Of a DNA stretch of 64,000 bases, positions 44,118-49,889 are shown piece after piece; position 1 is the stretch's first letter, and the number at the start of each line of letters is the position of its first letter. The stretch covers positions 21,556 to 85,555 of the forward strand of contig NCEB01000016.1 of assembly GCA_002280475.1 (NCBI GenBank), written 5' to 3'. Under the pieces are notes generated by a model, which searched no databases, was not told where the DNA came from, and was given only the letters and a program-made list of their open reading frames with translations. Source of the stretch: Brevundimonas subvibrioides. GTDB taxonomy: Bacteria > Pseudomonadota > Alphaproteobacteria > Caulobacterales > Caulobacteraceae. Position numbers and translations under genes: made by a program.

Positions 44118-44239
44118 GATTCAAGATGTGGCACCCGGAGCCTCCTCCCGGCCCCCTGACCCACAACTAATCGTAAACGACCCGTTAATGGACGCAAGAT
44201 GTGCGAATCACTCCGTCCACAGGAACCACATCTTGAATC
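44118..44239. promoter_or_regulatory. gcrA upstream region with inverted CAAGATGTG repeats and three GANTC sites
   Basis: GATTCAAGATGTGG (44118-44131) recurs exactly inverted at 44226-44239, and a third CAAGATGTG lies at 44195. Each copy has a GANTC methylation site attached or close by (44118-44122, 44205-44209, 44235-44239). The layout suggests an operator of the gcrA promoter sensitive to CcrM methylation. Confidence 0.6.
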
Positions 44240-44254
44240 GATGTTCTTTGACGT

Positions 44255-44455
44255 CTCCTCCCCGTTCGCCGCTTGGCGGATGGGGAGGGGGACCGCCCGC
44301 CGCTTGGCGGGTGGTGGAAGGGGCAAGGCGCTGGAACAGATGACGGCTGCCAGCCCGCACGCCGGCGGCCGGTGTGGCCCCCTCCGTCAGCTCGCGAAGG
44401 GCTCGCTGCCACCTCCCCATCGCCCAAGCGGGCGACAGGGAGGAGACGCGGACTT
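44255..44455. repeat. Palindromic repeat, family A-like copy 5
   Basis: CTCCTCCC...GCTTGG...GATGGGGAGG at 44255-44295 recurs inverted at about 44411-44455, with further partly paired sequence inside. The 201-bp unit lies between the gcrA control region and the permease start. Confidence 0.75.
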
Positions 44456-44488
44456 GCGCCACACACTGATCCGCCGCACATCCCGCCC

Positions 44489-45310
44489 ATGACCGACCTC
44501 GCTTCCACCCGCCCGTCCGGCCTGCCCACCCCGCGCCACTACGCCGGGATCAACTGGATCGGGGTTCAGACGCTGTACCTGCGCGAGGTCCGCCGCTTCT
44601 GGAAGGTCGGGGCCCAGACGGTCGCCGCGCCGGTCGTGACGACCCTGCTCTACATGCTGGTCTTCGTCGTCGCCCTTCAGGGGGCCCGCCCGCCGCTGCA
44701 CGGCACGCCCTTCGCCGAGTTCGTGGCACCGGGCCTGATCATGATGGCCATGCTGAACAACGCCTTCGCCAACGCCTCGTCCAGCCTGATCCAGGCCAAG
44801 ATCATGGGCACCTCGACCGACTTCCTGACCCCGCCGCTCAGCCCCCTCGAGCTGACCATCGGCTTTTCGCTGGGCGCCGCCACGCGCGGCCTGGCGGTCG
44901 GGCTGGTCACGGCGGTCTGCGTCCTGCCCTTCGCCAAGCTGGGGATCGCCAACCTCTTCGCCATCATCGGCTTCGGCGCGGCCGCCTGCCTGTTCATGGG
45001 CATGACCGGCGTGCTGGCGGGCCTGTGGTCGGAGAAGTTCGATCACCTCTCGGCGGTCCAGAACTTCGTGGTCATGCCCATGACCTTCCTGTCGGGCACC
45101 TTCTATCTGGTCGAGAACCTGCCCGAACCCTTCGCCACCATCAGCCACTGGAACCCGTTCTTCTATCTGATCGACGGCTTCCGCTACGGCTTCATCGGCC
45201 AGGCCGAAGGCAGTCTGATGATCGGCGTCGTCATGAGCCTGACCCTCACGCTCGTGATGGCCGTGGCCTGCTGGCTGGTGTTCAAGTCGGGCTGGCGGCT
45301 AAAAAGTTGA
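44489..45310 (+). CDS. ABC-2 type transporter permease (YadH-like)
   Basis: This 273-residue membrane protein has six hydrophobic helices with the ABC-2 pattern (LYLREVRRFWKVGAQTVAAP, GLIMMAMLNNAFANASSSLI, NFVVMPMTFLSGTFYLVENL). YadH-type permeases pair with a YadG-type ATPase, but none is adjacent here, so the partner is encoded elsewhere. ATG 44489 follows the repeat; no strong ribosome site is seen. Confidence 0.88.
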   Translation: MTDLASTRPSGLPTPRHYAGINWIGVQTLYLREVRRFWKVGAQTVAAPVVTTLLYMLVFVVALQGARPPLHGTPFAEFVAPGLIMMAMLNNAFANASSSLIQAKIMGTSTDFLTPPLSPLELTIGFSLGAATRGLAVGLVTAVCVLPFAKLGIANLFAIIGFGAAACLFMGMTGVLAGLWSEKFDHLSAVQNFVVMPMTFLSGTFYLVENLPEPFATISHWNPFFYLIDGFRYGFIGQAEGSLMIGVVMSLTLTLVMAVACWLVFKSGWRLKS

Positions 45311-45311
45311 C

Positions 45312-45483
45312 CCCCTCCCAGCGGGAGAGGGCTTGAGGCTCCCAGAGCGGAGCGATGGGACAAGCCGAAAGGGTGAGGGGTTTTCCTCTCACCGGCTCGC
45401 ACCGTAACCCCTCACCCTTTCGCGCGAAGACCAATCGCCTGATGGCTCTCGGGCGCTCAAGCCCTCTCCCGCTGGGAGAGGGG
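45312..45483. repeat. Palindromic repeat, family A-like copy 4
   Basis: End hairpins at 45313-45331 and 45462-45483 (CCCTCCCAGCGGGAGAGGG type) are inverted copies, and an inner pair (AAGGGTGAGGGGTT / AACCCCTCACCCTT) forms a second level. It starts directly after the permease stop and lies ahead of argD. Confidence 0.85.
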
Positions 45484-45493
45484 AGACAGTGAG

Positions 45494-45510
45494 TTGACTC
45501 CCCCCCCCCC
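45494..45510 (+). promoter_or_regulatory. TTGACT followed by an 11-C tract upstream of argD
   Basis: TTGACT at 45494-45499 resembles a -35 box and is followed directly by eleven C. Slippage would change the distance to any -10 element. No good -10 is visible, so this is only suggestive. Confidence 0.3.
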
Positions 45511-45580
45511 TCATCCGACAACGGTCGCGTCTGAATAAGTCCCGTCGCGCCCGCGCCGGGGCTTCGTTTCTTTTGGAGGT

Positions 45581-46777
45581 ATGTCCGTGTCCGGTCACTT
45601 GATGGGTGTCTACAATCGCGCTCCCCTGGAAGTGGATCGCGGGCGAGGCGCTCGCCTTTGGGCCAGGGACGGGACCGAGTATCTGGACTGCGTCCAGGGC
45701 ATCTCGACCAACGGCCTGGGCCACGCCCACCCCGTGCTGGTCGAGGCGGTCAAGGCCCAGGCCGAGCAGCTGTGGCATGTCTCGAACATCTTCAAGATCC
45801 CCGGCCAGGAAGAGCTGGCCGACCGCCTGACCGAGACCAGCTTCGCCGACGTCGTCTTCTTCACCAACTCGGGCACCGAGGCCGTCGAGTGCGCGCTGAA
45901 GACCGCGCGCAAATATCACGCCGCCAACGGCCAGCCGGACCGCATCGACATCTACGGCTTCGACGGGGCCTTCCACGGCCGGACCTATGGCGCGATCAAC
46001 GCGGCAGCCAACCCCAACTACACCGAGGGCTTCGGGCCCAGGATGCAGGGCTTTCACCAGCTGAAGTGGGGCGACCACGAGGCGCTGAAAGAGGCGATCG
46101 CCCAGCCGAACACCGCCGCCATCATCGTCGAGCCGGTCCAGGGCGAGGGCGGCTGCCGGGCCATGCCCGACGTCTGCCTGCGGGGCCTGCGCGAGCTGTG
46201 CGATGAACACGGCGTCCTGATCATCTTCGATGAGGTGCAGTGCGGCATGGGCCGCTCGGGCAAGCTGTGGGCCCATGAGTGGGCCGGCATCGCGCCCGAC
46301 ATCATGGCGATCGCCAAGGCTCTGGGCGGCGGCTTTCCCATCGGGGCGTGCCTGGCCACCACCGAGGCGGCCAAGGGCATGACGGTCGGTGCCCACGGCT
46401 CGACCTTCGGCGGCAACCCGCTGGCCATGGCGGTCGGCCTCGCGGCCTTCGACACCATCAACACGCCTGAGATCCTCGGCAATGTCGCCGAGATCTCCGG
46501 CTATCTGAAGCAACAATTGCACGGTCTGAAGGAACGCTTCCCCGACGTGATCGAGGACGTGCGCGGCAAGGGCCTGCTGATCGGGCTGAAGCTGATCCCG
46601 AACAATCGCGAGTTCATGGGCATGGCCCGTGAGGGGCAGCACCTTCTGATCGCCGGCGGCGGCGACAACTGCGTGCGCCTGCTCCCGCCGCTGAACCTGA
46701 CGATCGACGAAGCCCGCGAGGCCGTCGAAAAGCTGGAACGCACCTGCGAGGCGGCCCGGGGCAAGATGGCGGCGTAG
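45581..46777 (+). CDS. argD: Acetylornithine aminotransferase
   Basis: ArgD is a class III PLP aminotransferase converting N-acetylglutamate semialdehyde to N-acetylornithine, and often also acting in lysine synthesis. The 398-residue product has YLDCVQGISTNGLGHAHP, FFTNSGTEAVECALKTAR, FDEVQCGMGRSGKLWAHE and the PLP Lys about 246 in AIAKALGGGFPIGA. GGAGGT lies only a base or two before ATG 45581; ATG 45602 is an alternative but would trim the conserved start. Confidence 0.96.
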   Translation: MSVSGHLMGVYNRAPLEVDRGRGARLWARDGTEYLDCVQGISTNGLGHAHPVLVEAVKAQAEQLWHVSNIFKIPGQEELADRLTETSFADVVFFTNSGTEAVECALKTARKYHAANGQPDRIDIYGFDGAFHGRTYGAINAAANPNYTEGFGPRMQGFHQLKWGDHEALKEAIAQPNTAAIIVEPVQGEGGCRAMPDVCLRGLRELCDEHGVLIIFDEVQCGMGRSGKLWAHEWAGIAPDIMAIAKALGGGFPIGACLATTEAAKGMTVGAHGSTFGGNPLAMAVGLAAFDTINTPEILGNVAEISGYLKQQLHGLKERFPDVIEDVRGKGLLIGLKLIPNNREFMGMAREGQHLLIAGGGDNCVRLLPPLNLTIDEAREAVEKLERTCEAARGKMAA

Positions 46778-46785
46778 GCGGGGAA

Positions 46786-47298
46786 GGGGTTCATCACGGC
46801 GGACACGGCGAATGCACGGCGATCACGGCGAGACGGAGCGCGTTCCAACGGCGGTGAACGACGTCGGCACCGCCGTCATGGATGCCGCTTTCGCGGTTCA
46901 TCGTGAACTCGGTCCTGGTTTACTGGAGTCGGTCTACGAGCACTGCTTAGCCCAGGACCTGATCCGCTCCGGACTTTCCGTGGAACGCCAGATCGGCGTG
47001 CCTGTGAGCTATCAAGGCGAGCGCCTTGATGTCGGCTTCCGGCTCGATCTTCTGGTAGACCGGAAAGTGGTGGTCGAGATTAAGGCGATCGACGCCCTGG
47101 CGTCGATCCATACGGCCCAAGTGCTGACATATCTTCGCTTTTCACAAGTGCGGCTAGGTTTCCTGATCAACTTCAATACGCTCAGACTGCAGGACGGCTT
47201 TCGCCGTCTTGTCCTTTGACCATGTTCGCATCTCTTCGTTCGCGCTCGGTCCCGTCGTGTTCGTTGTGGCCTTCGTTGTGATCGTTGTGATGAACCCC
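46786..47298 (+). mobile_element. GxxExxY gene unit with inverted terminal sequences, inserted between argD and argF
   Basis: The unit begins with GGGGTTCATCAC (46786-46797), and the same 12 bases end it in inverted orientation (47287-47298). Behind each terminus lies a short array of about 9-bp units: CACGGCG-type on the left, CACAACGA-type on the right, then GAGCGCG on both. It encloses one GxxExxY gene. It separates argD and argF, which belong to the same pathway. No transposase is present. Confidence 0.65.
46812..47219 (+). CDS. GxxExxY family protein
   Basis: This 135-residue protein carries the family motif GPGLLESVYE (GxxExxY) after AAFAVHRELG, then CLAQDLIRSGLSVERQ, RLDLLVDRKVVVEIKAI and LTYLRFSQVRLGFLINFN. 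The D-L-L / E-I-K arrangement resembles a PD-(D/E)XK nuclease core, so a nuclease-like role is possible but unproven. Its first ~15 codons lie in the left terminal array, so the native start may be a later codon. Related units in other genomes are also flanked by short direct arrays. Confidence 0.85.
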   Translation: MHGDHGETERVPTAVNDVGTAVMDAAFAVHRELGPGLLESVYEHCLAQDLIRSGLSVERQIGVPVSYQGERLDVGFRLDLLVDRKVVVEIKAIDALASIHTAQVLTYLRFSQVRLGFLINFNTLRLQDGFRRLVL

Positions 47299-47327
47299 TG
47301 TTCGGCCCCACACCAAGATTGTCAGCC

Positions 47328-48242
47328 ATGACCCGCCATTTCCTCGATATCCACCGGCTGGAGGCCGCCGACCTCCGCGCCATCCTGGACGATGCGCACG
47401 CCCGGAAGGCCGCCCGCAAGGGCTGGCCCCAGGGCCGCCCCGACGCCGACGCCCCGGCGACAGATCGCGTGCTCGCCATGATCTTCGAGAAGAACTCGAC
47501 CCGCACCCGCTTCAGCTTCGACGCCGCGATCCGCCAGCTGGGCGGGGCCGCCATCATCGCCAACGCCGGCGACATGCAACTGGGTCGCGGCGAGCCGGTG
47601 GAAGACACCGCGCGGGTCCTGTCGCGCATGGTCGATGCGGTGATGATCCGGGCCAACAATCACGAGGACGTCGAACGCTTCGCCCGGGTCGCGACCGTGC
47701 CCGTGATCAACGGCCTGACCGACCGCTCGCACCCGTGCCAGATCCTGGCCGACCTCCAGACCATCGAGGAGCACAGGGGCCCGATCGCCGGCAAGACGAT
47801 CGCCTGGGTCGGCGACGGCAACAACGTCTGCCACAGCTTCATGCACGCGGCACCCAAGTTCGACTTCCACCTGACCGTCGCCTGCCCAGCGGAGTATCAT
47901 CCCAACCTGCACGACCTGGCCAAGGGCGGCGTCCACGTCACCCTGACCAGCGATCCCCGGGACGCCGTGCGCGGGGCCGACGTGGTCGTCACCGACACCT
48001 GGGTCTCGATGGGCGACGGCGACTACGAGGCGCGGCTGGAGGCGTTCGATGGCTACACCGTCGACGACGCCCTGATGGACCTCGCCCATCCCGAGGCGGT
48101 CTTCCTGCACTGCCTGCCCGCCCACAGGGGCGAGGAGGTGACGGACGCGGTCATCGACGGCCCCCGCTCCCTCGTCTGGGACGAGGCCGAGAACCGCATC
48201 CACGCGCAGAAGGCGGTACTGGCCTGGTGCCTCGCGGACTGA
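47328..48242 (+). CDS. argF: Ornithine carbamoyltransferase
   Basis: ArgF makes citrulline from ornithine and carbamoyl phosphate. The 304-residue product has [12 protein letters not shown] (carbamoyl phosphate loop), [34 protein letters not shown] and [11 protein letters not shown] (ornithine/catalytic Cys loop). ATG 47328 is preferred to TTG 47319. It probably shared an operon with argD before the GxxExxY unit came between them. Confidence 0.97.
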   Translation: MTRHFLDIHRLEAADLRAILDDAHARKAARKGWPQGRPDADAPATDRVLAMIFEKNSTRTRFSFDAAIRQLGGAAIIANAGDMQLGRGEPVEDTARVLSRMVDAVMIRANNHEDVERFARVATVPVINGLTDRSHPCQILADLQTIEEHRGPIAGKTIAWVGDGNNVCHSFMHAAPKFDFHLTVACPAEYHPNLHDLAKGGVHVTLTSDPRDAVRGADVVVTDTWVSMGDGDYEARLEAFDGYTVDDALMDLAHPEAVFLHCLPAHRGEEVTDAVIDGPRSLVWDEAENRIHAQKAVLAWCLAD

Positions 48243-48263
48243 TATCTATTATCGCCTGGCCGG

Positions 48264-48548
48264 ATGATGTCGGAGGGACAGGTGGCGAGCAGCGTTGATC
48301 TTGGCACCAAGCTCGAAAGCGTCGTCAGCCGGCTCGTGGCGAACGGGCGTTATAATTCGCGCAGCGAAGTCATGCGCGAAGGGGTCCGTTTGATTCACGA
48401 ACGGGAGACTCGGTTGGCGGCGCTGGACGCTTCGATCCATCGCGGGCTCGCGGACGCGGCGGCTGGGCGCATCGTCGATCTCGACGAGGCCGCGCGAACG
48501 CTCGATGACCGCTACTCTGGACGGTCAGACAGCGACGACGCGGTTTGA
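48264..48548 (+). CDS. parD: ParD-type antitoxin
   Basis: This 94-residue antitoxin of the ParD/CC2985 class has a ribbon-helix-helix N-terminus (ASSVDLGTKLESVVSRLVAN, YNSRSEVMREGVRLI) and a flexible acidic tail that would bind the toxin. It starts 22 bp after argF and overlaps the toxin start by 4 bp. Confidence 0.88.
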   Translation: MMSEGQVASSVDLGTKLESVVSRLVANGRYNSRSEVMREGVRLIHERETRLAALDASIHRGLADAAAGRIVDLDEAARTLDDRYSGRSDSDDAV

Positions 48549-48844
48549 AGGTCGTTCTGACGGAAGCCGCGCTCGCCGATCTCAGGGCCATCGGCGACGA
48601 CATTGCCACTGACCGCCCGGGACGCGCGCGGACCTTCGTCAGGGAGCTGCTCGGCAAGGCCCGCGATATCGGCAAAGGCCCCTCGCGTTTTCCTCTGATC
48701 GTCCGCTACGAGAGGCTGGGCATTCGCCGACGGGTTCACGGCTCTTATCTCATCTTTTTTCGCGTCGATCCGGACGCTGTCGTGATCCTGCACATCCTGC
48801 ACGGAGCCTACGACTACGAAACCCTCCTCTTCCCGGAGGGCTAG
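48545..48844 (+). CDS. parE: ParE/RelE-type toxin
   Basis: This 99-residue RelE/ParE-fold protein has LTEAALADLRAIGDDIA, a helical pair, YERLGIRRRVHGSYLIFFRV and ILHILHGAYDYE, typical of ParE gyrase toxins. TTG at 48545 overlaps the antitoxin stop (TTGA), so translation is coupled and starts on a weak codon, which should keep toxin below antitoxin. Confidence 0.88.
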   Translation: MKVVLTEAALADLRAIGDDIATDRPGRARTFVRELLGKARDIGKGPSRFPLIVRYERLGIRRRVHGSYLIFFRVDPDAVVILHILHGAYDYETLLFPEG

Positions 48845-48890
48845 CTGGCCGCAGGGCGAGGCTCGATGACGCCCCGCGGCCAGGCGAGAC

Positions 48891-49397
48891 TTACCGGAGA
48901 TTGACGTCCGCCACCCCGCCCGCGTCCGGCACGGTCTTGGTGATGTTGGCCTTGACGATCTCGAAGGCGAACTTGACCAGACCGCCGCTGACCCAGACCC
49001 GGCCGTCATCGGCGTCGAACCGCAGGATCGTCAGGTGGCGGTCTTCCTTGCCGTCCGGGTACCAGGCGGCCAGCACCGGGTTCCAGTAGCGGTCGACCAG
49101 CGCCCGGTCGTGTCCGTGGACCGACAGCTCGCCGTGGATGCAGGCCCAGACCTTCTGGTCCTTGGAGCCATAGTGGAACATGGCGCTCTGGCCGCCCCCG
49201 ATCGCGGCGTCCCTGGCCAGGTCGGTGTCGTCGCGGGTGAAGAACCAGATCGTGCCGGTCTCTTCCTCGCGGAAGGCGGTCATCGGCTGGGCGTGATAGC
49301 CCGGCTGATCCAACCCCAGCATCCCGGTGTTGGAGTCCTTCAGATGCTTCCAGAACTCTTTTTCGGCGTCGGCGGCGGTCAGGGCGTGATCGGCCAT
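48891..49397 (-). CDS. Pyridoxamine 5'-phosphate oxidase-related general stress protein
   Basis: This 168-residue PPOX split-barrel protein has MTAFREEETGTIWFFTRDDT, SAMFHYGSKDQKVWACIHGE and YWNPVLAAWYPDGKED, matching the flavin-binding general stress protein 26 family. These bind FMN or related cofactors; the enzyme reaction is unknown. A GGAAC-N16-GGTT sequence lies 34-58 bp upstream, one base off the sigma-EcfG consensus, suggesting stress control. Confidence 0.88.
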   Translation of the reverse strand: MADHALTAADAEKEFWKHLKDSNTGMLGLDQPGYHAQPMTAFREEETGTIWFFTRDDTDLARDAAIGGGQSAMFHYGSKDQKVWACIHGELSVHGHDRALVDRYWNPVLAAWYPDGKEDRHLTILRFDADDGRVWVSGGLVKFAFEIVKANITKTVPDAGGVADVNLR

Positions 49398-49430
49398 GGG
49401 GAGGCTCCTGTCATGGGGTTCGGCCGAGAT

Positions 49431-49455
49431 AACCGCCCAGCCGCGACCCCGTTCC
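49431..49455 (-). promoter_or_regulatory. Near-consensus sigma-EcfG promoter for the PPOX gene
   Basis: Minus-strand GGAAC (49455-49451), 16 bases, GGTT (49434-49431) in place of CGTT. A GTT with 17-base spacing also fits the core. The location just ahead of a known type of stress gene supports it. Confidence 0.45.
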
Positions 49456-49472
49456 GTCCTTGCGACCTTGCG

Positions 49473-49673
49473 TCAGGTCCGGGGCGCGAAGCCCAGCAGC
49501 GCGCCCAGATGGATCAACAGAAGAAAGACCAGCGCCCCCGCCAGCAGCATGATGAACCGCCAGGGCACCATCCGCGGCTTGAAGAAGTCGCTGGGCTGGG
49601 CCCCGCGCCAGCCGGCGAACCCCCCGACGACGAGGCTGGCGGCCAGCAGCGAAAGCGTCAGGGTCATCGACAT
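49473..49673 (-). CDS. Small two-helix membrane protein (HIG1/twin-TM type)
   Basis: This 66-residue protein has two hydrophobic helices (LTLSLLAASLVVGGFAGW and FIMLLAGALVFLLLIHLGAL) joined by a loop FFKPRMVPWR. The layout resembles twin transmembrane proteins next to respiratory or stress genes, but no function is assigned. ATG 49673 is preferred to 49739, which adds a non-helical stretch. It is divergent from podJ. Confidence 0.6.
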   Translation of the reverse strand: MSMTLTLSLLAASLVVGGFAGWRGAQPSDFFKPRMVPWRFIMLLAGALVFLLLIHLGALLGFAPRT

Positions 49674-49822
49674 CGTCGCGATGTGGCGGCGGCCCCCCGA
49701 GCGCGCAACCCCGACCCTTTCCGACAGGTTAATCTTCACCCCTCGTTAACCACGAACCGGCCATGCAGGGCGGGCGGAATGCGCTGTCCACAGGAAGTTG
49801 GGCCGCCGTCTAGATGTTGGGG

Positions 49823-49888
49823 TTAACGCGTCGTTTACACCCCGGATATGGGCGACTAGCGTTCACCGCATGGGTCGGGAGCCGAATC
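49823..49888 (+). promoter_or_regulatory. podJ control region: CtrA-like box and GANTC site
   Basis: TTAA-N7-TTTA at 49823-49837 is one base from the CtrA consensus TTAA-N7-TTAA, and GAATC at 49884-49888 is a CcrM/GcrA-type site directly before the GTG start. PodJ is cell-cycle controlled in C. crescentus. Confidence 0.5.
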
Positions 49889-49889
49889 A

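Noticed and set aside
44171..44190. Possible CtrA site near gcrA (GTAA...GTTAA)
   Set aside because: Spacing between the half-sites is 8, not 7, and the first half-site is GTAA rather than TTAA.
43444..45483. Several palindromes that could be taken for a CRISPR array
   Set aside because: Copies are inverted pairs without regular direct repeats or spacers, and no cas genes are near.
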